Source of the DNA: Bacteroidales bacterium
GTDB lineage: Bacteria > Bacteroidota > Bacteroidia > Bacteroidales > F082
Assembly (NCBI GenBank): GCA_017427985.1
Contig: JAFRRS010000015.1
Location: forward strand, 124,001-188,000
DNA: 64,000 bases
Direction of reading: 5' to 3'
Under the pieces are notes generated by a model that saw only the letters and a list, made by a program, of their open reading frames with translations, searched no databases and had not been told where the DNA came from. Made by a program: the position numbers and the translations under genes. Shown here piece by piece: positions 8,926-17,182 of the stretch. Every line of letters begins with the position of its first letter. Within the stretch, counting starts at the first letter, position 1.

Positions 8926-9773
8926 TGATAAGATTTTTGAGAGTCATGGTGCCAGTATTCGTGCTGGCACTATGTTTTAAAACAAATGCCCAGGTGGTCG
9001 GCAACCTCGGCGACGTCCAGATGGATGAGCGCGAGCTCTACACCATGACAAAGCAGATGGGGCAGTTCATCCATCGGTTCAACTACGAGGAAGATCCGGC
9101 AGGAAAACGTTTGTACCAGAACGACAAGGACTATCGCAGTGCCGAAAAACGTAAGGAGTCTCTGCCGCTTCTTTTCGACTTCAACAACCCCAGAACATCA
9201 GGCTCGCTGCGTGATTTCTTTGTAGAAGACCTAACGAAAAACAACAACCAGTTTATGGAATTCCTTGGCGGCAACTGGTTTTCGGAAGTCTCTGCAAAAT
9301 TTATTTGGAAAGGTCAGGAAGTCGATGTGAGCCTTATCATGGCATTGGAAAAAGAAGGTCTCGGCTCGAAATGGGTGCTTTCAAACGTGTTTTTCTCGGA
9401 ATTCCAGAAATATTTCCCGCAAGGTGAGCTGACAGAGCGCGAGAAGCACTTCCTGCATCCGATGAGCCACGAGCTCGACTTTATGAACATCTACAAAGTG
9501 TTCAAAGACCCGCAAATCATTGAGTATTACGCCTCTACAGATTATCTTCCAGACTATCTGACGCTGTTTTTTTATGAGGTTAAACGCGGAAATCTGAAAT
9601 TCGACCATGTCGAGAAAGTGAAATTCCATGTTTTCCAGATAAAAAACTGGTATTTTGAAGTTTCATGGTTCAACAGGAGAGGCTACAATTCAGGCTGGCT
9701 TATCTCAAATCTTGTTTATCTGAAAGATTCAGAAAAAGAAGCACTTTTAAAGCTTTATCAACCGAAAAGATGA
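8925..9773 (+). CDS. exported protein of unknown function
   Basis: A 282-residue secreted protein. The signal peptide is MIRFLRVMVPVFVLALCFKTNAQ, with cleavage after NA. The mature region is rich in aromatic and charged residues (FIHRFNYEEDPAGK, FSEFQKYFPQGELTE, FYEVKRGNLKFDHVEKVKF) and seems to contain two similar alpha/beta halves that end in 'xWYFEVSWFNRRGYNSGWLI' style strands. No known family or catalytic motif is evident. It overlaps the preceding gene by 1 base and the next by 4 bases (ATGA), so it is co-translated with a lipoprotein, another exported protein and an LRR protein; a shared surface or periplasmic complex is a reasonable guess. Confidence 0.82.
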   Translation: MIRFLRVMVPVFVLALCFKTNAQVVGNLGDVQMDERELYTMTKQMGQFIHRFNYEEDPAGKRLYQNDKDYRSAEKRKESLPLLFDFNNPRTSGSLRDFFVEDLTKNNNQFMEFLGGNWFSEVSAKFIWKGQEVDVSLIMALEKEGLGSKWVLSNVFFSEFQKYFPQGELTEREKHFLHPMSHELDFMNIYKVFKDPQIIEYYASTDYLPDYLTLFFYEVKRGNLKFDHVEKVKFHVFQIKNWYFEVSWFNRRGYNSGWLISNLVYLKDSEKEALLKLYQPKR

Positions 9774-12289
9774 AAAAATTAGTTTTTATTGCGATTTTAT
9801 TATTGTCATGCCAAGGCGTTTTCGCCCAGAAAAACAACCTTAGCAAGAGCGAAATTGAGGAGTATTCACAACAAATCACGACGATGGTGAGATACCTGGA
9901 AGACACGTTCTCATTCATCGGAGACCCTGAAAACACTGCACAAGAGAAAGACATTATCTTCAGGGAAAGCTATGCGAAAATATTCAAAGACAGCGAGGTG
10001 CAAATCGAAGACGACCTCGATGACAACCGCAGCACATATATAAACAAGGACGTCCAGGCTTATCTGAAAGACATCGATTTCTTTTTCAAAGATGTGAAAT
10101 TCACTTTGAAAATCGACAATATCACCCCACAGGCAAACGAATTTGGCGAGACATTCTTCAAGGTGACGATGATGAGAACCATCGCCGGGCACAATATCGT
10201 TGGCGACACAGTAAACAACACTTGCAAACGATATATGGAAGTGAACGTCGACCCGTCAAAGAAAGATTTGAAAATCGTCAGCATGTACACCACAAAACCT
10301 AATGTTACAGAAGAACTTAGGACTTGGTGGAACAAAATGCCTTCGGTCTGGAAGATGTATTTTGGCGACAACCAATACATTTTCGACACAATCGAAATGG
10401 AGAATGTCATACATATTTTCCACGACTCCATCGTGATAGTCGACGACAGCCTTGTTGAAAGCACAATCGCAGTAGAAATGCCTGTTGTGTACGAAAAAAT
10501 CACCAGTTTCACAAAAATCACCGACATCGACATCAGCCACAACCCATTAATCACCACCCTTGACCCACTTTATGAGTTGTCGGAACTGCAAAACATCGAT
10601 TGCTCAGACACAAAAATTGATGACGTTTCCCCGATTAGAAACCTCAACAAACTCAACAGGTTAAACATCAGCAACACATCAGTCGCGAGTATCGCGGACT
10701 TGAAATACACCAACAATATCAAGTATCTCAGGGCTGATAATCTTCCGCTCGACAATATTGAGACAATCGGGCTTTATCACCAGCTCATCAAGCTTTCGAT
10801 AAGAGGCACCAACGTTGAAGACATCAGCGTTTTGGAAAACTGCGAGATGCTCACCGACCTTGACATTTCTGGCACAAACGTTGCAAGTCTTGACTCGGTC
10901 GTTTTGCCGCAATCACTTCATTATCTTAACCTTAGCAATACTGAGATAAACAATCTCAACAATCTTGAAAATCTTGAAAACCTGCAGGTTCTCATTATTG
11001 ACGACACACAGGTGACAGACCTTAGTCCGATTTCAAAATTAAACAAAATCAATGAGTTACAGTGCAGAAACACAGAAATCGACGACATAATGCCATTGAA
11101 AGACATGCAACATCTTGTCAGGATTTACTGTGACAACACCAAAATCGATTCTGAAAAAGCCAACAATTTTGTCAAGGAAAACCACAACGTGATGGTCATT
11201 TACGAGACACAGGCGCTTCAGGAATGGTGGAACGGACTTCAGGTTTTCTGGAAGACGACTTTTGCAAAGCAAAACAACACAAGCATCAACCCGACGCCGG
11301 AAGAGCTTCATGCCATCATAAGCATGAAAGAGCTCACACTCGAGCCGTTTTTCCAGGATGCGCTGCCGATTGAACGACTGACAAATCTTCAAAGACTCAA
11401 TATCGAAAGCACAAAAATCGTGGATTTGACGCCACTGCACGGTTTGCACAACCTCAGGTATCTCAATTTGAAAAACACAAAAGTCAAAGATTTGACACCG
11501 CTTGAGAACCTCAGTAACATCCACGAAATCAACATCGAAAACACAGCGATTTCAAATCTTGAACCGCTTTGCAAAATGTCGAGCCTCTTCGTTGTGAAAG
11601 CTGAAAACAGCAAAGTCAAGTCGGAGCAGGTGTTCAAGCTGAGAATGGCGCAGCCGAAAGTGACTGTCATTTACCAGACCGAAGAGCTGCAAAGCTGGTG
11701 GAGCACTCTCGACAACAGCTGGCGCGAAGTTTTCAGGGACAACACCGAAATCAGCACAAACCCGACGACGGAGCAGTTGCAAGCAATCGCTGACCTCGAG
11801 GAGATTAACGTTAGCTCAAAAATCATGATTACAAGTCTGGAGCCATTGACACGTCTTCTTTTCCTTAAGAAATTGAACATCAATGACAACCACGTCACTG
11901 ATTTAAGTCCTTTGAGCGAACTGAAAGTGTTGAAGGAGCTTGAGATAAACGGGAACCCGATTAACGACATTTTGGCGCTTAGCAACGTGAACACGCTGGA
12001 AGTTTTGTCAATCGAGAACACTCACGTTGTTGACATCAACCCGCTTGAAAACATGAAGAATCTGCGTGTGCTCGACATCGCCAACACAAGTGTCAAAAAT
12101 ATAAAAGCGTTGTCGGCATGCACATCGCTCGAAGAGCTCAACATCGCCAACACGAACGTGAAAACGCTTTCTTACATCGATAAAATCAGCACTTTAAGGT
12201 ATATCAAAGCATTCAATTCGAGAGTCAAAGCAAAGGAAATCGATGCTTTAAGAAACAAAAGACCCGAACTGAATATCCTTTATTATTAG
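9770..12289 (+). CDS. secreted leucine-rich-repeat protein with repeated WW module
   Basis: An 839-residue exported protein (signal peptide ends VFAQ, about residue 20). After an N-terminal domain of about 180 residues come three copies of a composite module. Each opens with a tryptophan motif: LRTWWNKMPSVWKMYF (about residue 183), LQEWWNGLQVFWKTTF (483), LQSWWSTLDNSWREVF (640). The second and third continue with N-P-T-x-E-x-L-x-A-I. Each then runs into 22-residue internalin-type leucine-rich repeats (NLNKLNRLNISNTSVASI pattern), and the first two end with a KVTVIYQT/NVMVIYET strand that leads straight into the next WW motif. LRR domains of this kind bind proteins. There is no T9SS sorting domain and no anchor, so periplasmic or released. 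It ends the operon, 5 bases from the convergent GHMP kinase gene. The ATG at 9770 is set by the signal peptide. Confidence 0.9.
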   Translation: MKKLVFIAILLLSCQGVFAQKNNLSKSEIEEYSQQITTMVRYLEDTFSFIGDPENTAQEKDIIFRESYAKIFKDSEVQIEDDLDDNRSTYINKDVQAYLKDIDFFFKDVKFTLKIDNITPQANEFGETFFKVTMMRTIAGHNIVGDTVNNTCKRYMEVNVDPSKKDLKIVSMYTTKPNVTEELRTWWNKMPSVWKMYFGDNQYIFDTIEMENVIHIFHDSIVIVDDSLVESTIAVEMPVVYEKITSFTKITDIDISHNPLITTLDPLYELSELQNIDCSDTKIDDVSPIRNLNKLNRLNISNTSVASIADLKYTNNIKYLRADNLPLDNIETIGLYHQLIKLSIRGTNVEDISVLENCEMLTDLDISGTNVASLDSVVLPQSLHYLNLSNTEINNLNNLENLENLQVLIIDDTQVTDLSPISKLNKINELQCRNTEIDDIMPLKDMQHLVRIYCDNTKIDSEKANNFVKENHNVMVIYETQALQEWWNGLQVFWKTTFAKQNNTSINPTPEELHAIISMKELTLEPFFQDALPIERLTNLQRLNIESTKIVDLTPLHGLHNLRYLNLKNTKVKDLTPLENLSNIHEINIENTAISNLEPLCKMSSLFVVKAENSKVKSEQVFKLRMAQPKVTVIYQTEELQSWWSTLDNSWREVFRDNTEISTNPTTEQLQAIADLEEINVSSKIMITSLEPLTRLLFLKKLNINDNHVTDLSPLSELKVLKELEINGNPINDILALSNVNTLEVLSIENTHVVDINPLENMKNLRVLDIANTSVKNIKALSACTSLEELNIANTNVKTLSYIDKISTLRYIKAFNSRVKAKEIDALRNKRPELNILYY

Positions 12290-12294
12290 GAAAA

Positions 12295-13194
12295 TCAGAT
12301 AATCCAAGTGATTGGGAAGCCGTTTTCCGCCATGAAAGCGTTGGTTTTCTCCACATCATCTGAGAATCCAAGGAAGTAACCGCCTCCGCCGGAACCGCAA
12401 ATCTTTATCTGGAAATGTACATCCTCACTTTTCAATGAGAACAGAGGCAGCACGTTGTCGGTAATCATCGGGCGAAGCATAACTGTCTGATAATAAGACA
12501 GATGTCTCAAATCGTCAAAGAATTTATCGGCATCGCCAGCCACCAGGGAGTCGATACAACGTCCTACAAAAGGAACATACAACTCGTCGAAAGCCTTGAG
12601 ATAGCGAGGCTCATTCCTCTGTTCCTTGAAATAAGTCACCAACGACTTTGTATCACTTTTTATATTGCTGTCAATCAAGAAGATATGTAGATTTTCAGGA
12701 ACAAAATCCTTGTCAAGAATCTCGATTTGGTTATCTTTTAAAACGAAAGGCTTCCCGTAATAGCACTGAAGCGGATCGAGACCCGAGCTGCTGCCATGGA
12801 AACAGTTTTCCATATCGCCGAGAAACTTTTTCAGCTCCATCGGATTCTCAATTTCATACGTCTTGAACCTGTCATAAACGGCAGCTGTAAGAGCGCCCGA
12901 ACTGCCAACGCCATAGCCCGAAGGTATACACGAATCAAGGAACAAGCCCTTCTTTAACTCAGCGTTAAACTTCTGAATATCAATTCTTTCGGTAAAATAT
13001 TCGTTTTGTGAAAGATAATTCGCAAAAACATGAAGGCTACGGTTTGATGAATAGTTTTTCTTACCATGATTGCGCCAGATATAATCCCAATGAGCCGAGC
13101 CTGAATAGAGAGGCATGAGAAGCGCCGGCGAACCGAAAATCATAGAATACTCACCAAAAAGAATAACTTTACCGTAATATTTTTTTATTTCCAT
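12295..13194 (-). CDS. GHMP kinase of the mevalonate pathway (mevalonate kinase-like)
   Basis: A 299-residue GHMP-superfamily kinase. It has the N-terminal GKVILFGEYSMIFGSPAL, the phosphate-binding PSGYGVGSSGALTAAV (motif 2), a conserved SSSGLDPLQCYYG segment and the C-terminal glycine loop KICGSGGGGYFLG (motif 3). Its place directly after mvaD suggests it phosphorylates mevalonate or phosphomevalonate on the route to isopentenyl diphosphate, but substrate choice is inferred from context. The ATG at 13194 lies 10 bases after the mvaD stop and puts the GKVILFGE motif at the usual distance from the N-terminus; longer in-frame starts would run into mvaD. Confidence 0.85.
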   Translation of the reverse strand: MEIKKYYGKVILFGEYSMIFGSPALLMPLYSGSAHWDYIWRNHGKKNYSSNRSLHVFANYLSQNEYFTERIDIQKFNAELKKGLFLDSCIPSGYGVGSSGALTAAVYDRFKTYEIENPMELKKFLGDMENCFHGSSSGLDPLQCYYGKPFVLKDNQIEILDKDFVPENLHIFLIDSNIKSDTKSLVTYFKEQRNEPRYLKAFDELYVPFVGRCIDSLVAGDADKFFDDLRHLSYYQTVMLRPMITDNVLPLFSLKSEDVHFQIKICGSGGGGYFLGFSDDVEKTNAFMAENGFPITWII

Positions 13195-13204
13195 GACAAA
13201 TGAT

Positions 13205-14233
13205 TTATAGGTTTGAACTTTTTTGAACGATATCGTCAATATATTGATTATCATGACAATACTGTAACAAATTGTCTTTTATGAAGTCTTTAATCTTTGC
13301 GTTATGTTCGTCAGGATAAAGGAGATGGACATTAGGTCCGGCGTCGAGTGTGAAGCAGAGCGGGATGCCCGTATCATTACGAAACTCCCTAACAACATCT
13401 ATGATTTTCAATGTGTTGGGTTCCATGAGCCTGTAAGGAGGATTTGATGTCGCCATCAGGTCGTGAAGCTGCAGTGCTTCAGACTCTGCAATATTTATAA
13501 ACTCTTGTAAATCAGCGTTTTGAAGGACTTTTAACAAGCGTTCGGTATTGTCGCGAGCTGTGGCATAACGTTTTTCAGCAAGCGGATGACCGTTCATCAA
13601 AGAATGCCCTACTCTACTTGACACGCTTTTCTCCTTGTTTGACACAATCATAATGCTGTCGTGATACGTTTTGAAAACCGGGTGCGTAATGTCGGCAAGA
13701 GGGACGGCATATTCATCCGAACTGTCTGAAACTGATGGCGTTTCACCCCATAGAGCGCACACCGGGAACACGGAGCGTGCTGCACTGCCAGACGCCAATC
13801 TCGACAAAAACGATGCCTTGCGCATGTCAACTGGCGTATCTTGTTGATTTACAATCTTTTCTATCTTCAAAAGACACAGCGCCAAAGCACTCATCGAGGC
13901 GGCACTCGAGGCGATGCCAGAAGAATGTGGAAACGAGTTGCTGCTGTCAATCTCCAAATCCAAGCCCTTCAAAAAACCAAAATACTGTTGGTTTTCAACG
14001 AGATACTTCTTTATCTTCTCTTCAAATTTCGGTGATTCCTTACCCTCAAAAAGAAAATGCAATTTGTAATCGGTATCGGAATTGCGTTTCACAGCGATGA
14101 GGGTATCGGTATGGCAACGGCTTAGCGTGAGGCTCACCGAAGGATTATTCGGAAGCTGGTTGCCGTGCTTTCCCCAATACTTTACAATCGCAATGTTTGA
14201 AGGTGAAATCGCCGAAACTGAAAACTCGTTCAT
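13205..14233 (-). CDS. mvaD: diphosphomevalonate decarboxylase
   Basis: Catalyses ATP-dependent decarboxylation of diphosphomevalonate to isopentenyl diphosphate, the last step of the mevalonate pathway. The 342-residue protein has the diagnostic SNIAIVKYWGKHGNQLPNNP near the N-terminus, the ATP loop SFPHSSGIASSAASMSAL, SRLASGSAARSVFP with the catalytic-loop serines and arginine, and the FTLDAGPNVHLLY block whose aspartate is the catalytic residue of the family. The ATG at 14233 (MNEFSVSAISPSN) is preferred to an in-frame TTG two codons upstream. It leads the two-gene mevalonate unit, transcribed divergently from the DUF4837 lipoprotein gene. Confidence 0.94.
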   Translation of the reverse strand: MNEFSVSAISPSNIAIVKYWGKHGNQLPNNPSVSLTLSRCHTDTLIAVKRNSDTDYKLHFLFEGKESPKFEEKIKKYLVENQQYFGFLKGLDLEIDSSNSFPHSSGIASSAASMSALALCLLKIEKIVNQQDTPVDMRKASFLSRLASGSAARSVFPVCALWGETPSVSDSSDEYAVPLADITHPVFKTYHDSIMIVSNKEKSVSSRVGHSLMNGHPLAEKRYATARDNTERLLKVLQNADLQEFINIAESEALQLHDLMATSNPPYRLMEPNTLKIIDVVREFRNDTGIPLCFTLDAGPNVHLLYPDEHNAKIKDFIKDNLLQYCHDNQYIDDIVQKSSNL

Positions 14234-14311
14234 ATTCAATTTTGTTTCAATTATGATGCAAAAATAATGATTTTTTTAATGCGAAACATATCAAAGTTTA
14301 ATTATTTGCGT

Positions 14312-14319
14312 TATTTTTG
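14312..14319 (+). promoter_or_regulatory. -7 promoter box of the DUF4837 gene
   Basis: TATTTTTG, 22 bases upstream of the ATG at 14342, in the short divergent gap with mvaD. Confidence 0.55.
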
Positions 14320-14341
14320 TGCCGTCATTAAAAGTAATACT

Positions 14342-15337
14342 ATGAAAAAATCACAACTTTTCGTTTTGATAATCGCTGCTGCGATGGTTTTCGCTTCATG
14401 TACTGATAAAAACGCAGAGAAACGCATGGACCGATCTGTCGGCGGCACCTCGGAGATTTTGTTTGTCACTCAAAACGACGAGCAATGGGAAGGTCAGATG
14501 GGACAGGCTGTTCGCGATTATTTTGAGCAGGACCAGCTTGGTTTGCCACAGCCCGAGAAGATGTTCAGGGTTGCGCACATCAATCTGAACGCGCTCAACG
14601 ACATGTTCAAGAAGCATCGCAACCTCATCATCGGCGAGATTGTCCCGGAGCTGCCAAATCCAATCATCGAGTCGCAAAACAATTGGCAGTCGGAACCGCA
14701 ATACGCAATAAAAATCAAAGCGAAAGACGCTACTACATGGGTGACGGTGTTTGATTCTAAAAAAGAAGAGCTGAGAAACATCTTCGACAGCAACGAGCGT
14801 GCACGTTTCATGGATTACTTCCGTCCGATGATAAACACCAATGTTGTTGAGACCATGAAAACAACGTTCGGCTTCTCGATGACAGTGCCAGAAGGTTATT
14901 ACGTGGCGGTCAACAAAGACTACACAATGTGGCTGAGACGCGAGGAAGCCGACAAGAGTTTCGGATTGATAATCTACGAGTTACCTTATAAAAGCACGAA
15001 CGATTTAAGCGAGGAGCGACTCATCAAGGTACGTGACTCCATCACCAGAAAATACATCCCGGGACCTAAGGATGGCAGTTACATGACTACCGACAAGGAT
15101 TTCGTTAAGCCTGTTTTCAGAGCCGTCCCCGAGTTCCCGGCAGGATACGCTATTGAGATGCGCGGACAATGGAACACCGTCGGTGAATTCATGGGAGGAC
15201 CGTTTTTGTCCTACACTGTGGTGAATCCAGAACACAACAAACTCGTCACCGTGGAAGGGTTCATTTATTACCCGAACAAGGCTAAACGCGATTTGTTGAG
15301 ACAGCTCGAAACGATAATCTGGAGCTTAAAGTTTTAA
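14342..15337 (+). CDS. DUF4837 family lipoprotein
   Basis: A 331-residue lipoprotein (MKKSQLF, hydrophobic core, lipobox FASC with Cys at about residue 20) of the DUF4837 family, which is confined to Bacteroidota and has no known function. Family features are [11 protein letters not shown] at the mature N-terminus, EMLFRVAHI-like [29 protein letters not shown] and the [16 protein letters not shown] block. It runs to the end of the convergent mltD gene, overlapping its 3' end by 12 bases. In many Bacteroidota relatives a DUF4837 gene neighbours a murein hydrolase gene, as here, which hints at a link to the cell wall; this is inference. Confidence 0.88.
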   Translation: MKKSQLFVLIIAAAMVFASCTDKNAEKRMDRSVGGTSEILFVTQNDEQWEGQMGQAVRDYFEQDQLGLPQPEKMFRVAHINLNALNDMFKKHRNLIIGEIVPELPNPIIESQNNWQSEPQYAIKIKAKDATTWVTVFDSKKEELRNIFDSNERARFMDYFRPMINTNVVETMKTTFGFSMTVPEGYYVAVNKDYTMWLRREEADKSFGLIIYELPYKSTNDLSEERLIKVRDSITRKYIPGPKDGSYMTTDKDFVKPVFRAVPEFPAGYAIEMRGQWNTVGEFMGGPFLSYTVVNPEHNKLVTVEGFIYYPNKAKRDLLRQLETIIWSLKF

Positions 15338-17062
15338 CTTCTGACCAACTTTCAAGTCGTTGGATTTCAAGTTGTTTTTCTTCTTGATATAATCAACGGT
15401 AACGTTGTATTTCTTGGCGATTTTCGTAAGATTATCACCAGATTTAACTGTGTATACAGTATCGCCTGAAGTCTTCGGCTGCGATGTTGTCGATTGACTC
15501 TCAGGCGGATACACCTTCAATTTCTGTCCGACTTTAATCGTCGTCGACTTCAAATTGTTCCATTTTTTCAAATCCGTAACGGAGCATTTGTAGGTCTGGG
15601 CGATTTTTCCAAGCGTCTCCCCTGATTTCACGGTATGAATCTTTTGTGTTGTGGAACGCTCGACAGGCTTGGCGTTTCCTGCCTGTGCCATTGGCGCGCC
15701 CGAACTGTAAACGATGAGTTTCTGCCCAATGCTGAGATTATCCGATTTGAGATTGTTCCAGTTTCTCAACTGTTTGATTCCAACATGATATTTCTTGGCA
15801 ATGATGCTCAGATTCTCACCTTTTTTAACAATATGCACGCTCCTGTCGGAAATCTGTTTCATCTGTTCTTGAAGCTTTTCCTTGTCGATGCCGCTCTTTG
15901 TCTTGAAAGTATAAAGAGCTTTTTCATTATCGATGTATGATTCGACATATTTCTCAGGAATCTGGAGGACAAGAGGCTTTTTGTCCGTTGCCGGAATTAT
16001 GCTCGCTTTATATTGCGGATTGAAGAATTTTATATCCTCCATCGGGATGCCAAGCATTTCATGAAGCTGGTCAAAATGAAGCACATCGTGAACCATCACG
16101 GTATCGATGCCACTTTTGATGATGCCTGGGTCGAGAGGGCAAATGTTATGCTCGGCAGGATAATTCATCACATAATTCACGGCGATAAACGCAGGCACAT
16201 AACCACGAGTCTCGCGAGGCAGATATGGCCAAATCGCCCAGTAATTCTTGATGCCACCAGCCCTGCGGATAGCCTTTTTCACGTTGCCTGCACCAGAATT
16301 ATAGGCTGCAAGCGCGAGAAACCAGTCACCGAACATCGAATAAAGGTCGTTAAGATGCTGACAAGCCGCTTCTGTAGACTTCAGCGGGTCGTAACGGTCA
16401 TCGACGAGAGTTGTCACATTGAGTTTGTAGACTTTTCCGGTGGCATACATAAACTGCCACAAGCCTTTCGCGCCTGCCCATGAGCCCGCGCGAGGATTGA
16501 GCGCCGACTCCACAACCGCCAGATATTTCAGCTCAAGAGGCATGTTGTATTTGTCGAGAGTCTGTTCGAAAAGCGGGAAATAAACATCGGCAAGCCCCAA
16601 AATCCTCTCGGTTTTATCGCGTTTTTGCACAGCATAGACATCGATAAACGATTTCACGTGTTTGTTGTAAACAAGTTCAATAGTCGTGTTACGGTTCAAT
16701 TCCTCGATACGCTGGGCATAAATACTGTCTGGAAACGACGGGATATATCCTGGAGGATAATTGCAGCTGTTCGCCTTGCTTTCGTCAAAATATGGTATAA
16801 CACGAAGAGTATCAATCATTTCCAACATATCCACAGACTCATCGACAATACCTTTTCCAGAATTTTCATCATCAAACATCTGCTGAATCTGCATCTGGAT
16901 GCTGTCAGGAAGATTAGGATTTATCGAGTCCATGCTTAAAGAATCGGCAAGGATTGACATGTCGATTGAATCGTTCATCAAACGCTGATTAATAACAACA
17001 GTATCATTAATTGTATCACCAAACTGTGAAAACACCAATAAAACCAATAAGATATGATTCAT
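15326..17062 (-). CDS. mltD: MltD-like membrane-bound lytic murein transglycosylase with three LysM domains
   Basis: Cleaves glycan strands of peptidoglycan to give 1,6-anhydro ends. The 578-residue protein has an N-terminal hydrophobic export segment, a family 23-type goose-lysozyme-like catalytic domain ([19 protein letters not shown] with the catalytic Glu, GLWQFM, then [15 protein letters not shown]), a linker, and three C-terminal LysM domains starting [20 protein letters not shown] and [10 protein letters not shown], each ending in IGQKL/VGQKL. LysM modules bind the glycan backbone. No lipobox cysteine is visible at the N-terminus, unlike E. coli MltD, so it may be periplasmic or anchored by the signal segment. 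ATG 17062 is used; an in-frame TTG lies two codons upstream. Confidence 0.92.
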   Translation of the reverse strand: MNHILLVLLVFSQFGDTINDTVVINQRLMNDSIDMSILADSLSMDSINPNLPDSIQMQIQQMFDDENSGKGIVDESVDMLEMIDTLRVIPYFDESKANSCNYPPGYIPSFPDSIYAQRIEELNRNTTIELVYNKHVKSFIDVYAVQKRDKTERILGLADVYFPLFEQTLDKYNMPLELKYLAVVESALNPRAGSWAGAKGLWQFMYATGKVYKLNVTTLVDDRYDPLKSTEAACQHLNDLYSMFGDWFLALAAYNSGAGNVKKAIRRAGGIKNYWAIWPYLPRETRGYVPAFIAVNYVMNYPAEHNICPLDPGIIKSGIDTVMVHDVLHFDQLHEMLGIPMEDIKFFNPQYKASIIPATDKKPLVLQIPEKYVESYIDNEKALYTFKTKSGIDKEKLQEQMKQISDRSVHIVKKGENLSIIAKKYHVGIKQLRNWNNLKSDNLSIGQKLIVYSSGAPMAQAGNAKPVERSTTQKIHTVKSGETLGKIAQTYKCSVTDLKKWNNLKSTTIKVGQKLKVYPPESQSTTSQPKTSGDTVYTVKSGDNLTKIAKKYNVTVDYIKKKNNLKSNDLKVGQKLKL

Positions 17063-17083
17063 TTCCAATATTTTTTAAAAATG

Positions 17084-17091
17084 CAAAATTA
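17084..17091 (-). promoter_or_regulatory. mltD promoter, -7 box
   Basis: TAATTTTG on the minus strand, 21 bases before the ATG at 17062, in the divergent gap shared with the deiminase gene. Confidence 0.55.
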
Positions 17092-17134
17092 CAAAAAATT
17101 TACGAAAAAGTAACGCATATATTTTATAAATAAG

Positions 17135-17142
17135 TATCTTTG
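17135..17142 (+). promoter_or_regulatory. -7 promoter box of the PPAD-like gene
   Basis: TATCTTTG, 40 bases before the ATG at 17183, in the gap with divergently transcribed mltD. Confidence 0.6.
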
Positions 17143-17182
17143 CAAGCTAAAATTTGTTTTTAAGAAATTAATTTTTAAAAAA

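Noticed and set aside
9665..9769. Upstream extension of the LRR protein
   Set aside because: The extension would overlap the previous gene by over 100 bases and hide the signal peptide; the ATG at 9770 gives a normal secretion signal.
7698..12289. SusCD-like polysaccharide utilisation locus
   Set aside because: No TonB-dependent receptor, SusD-like lipoprotein or glycoside hydrolase is present among these exported proteins.
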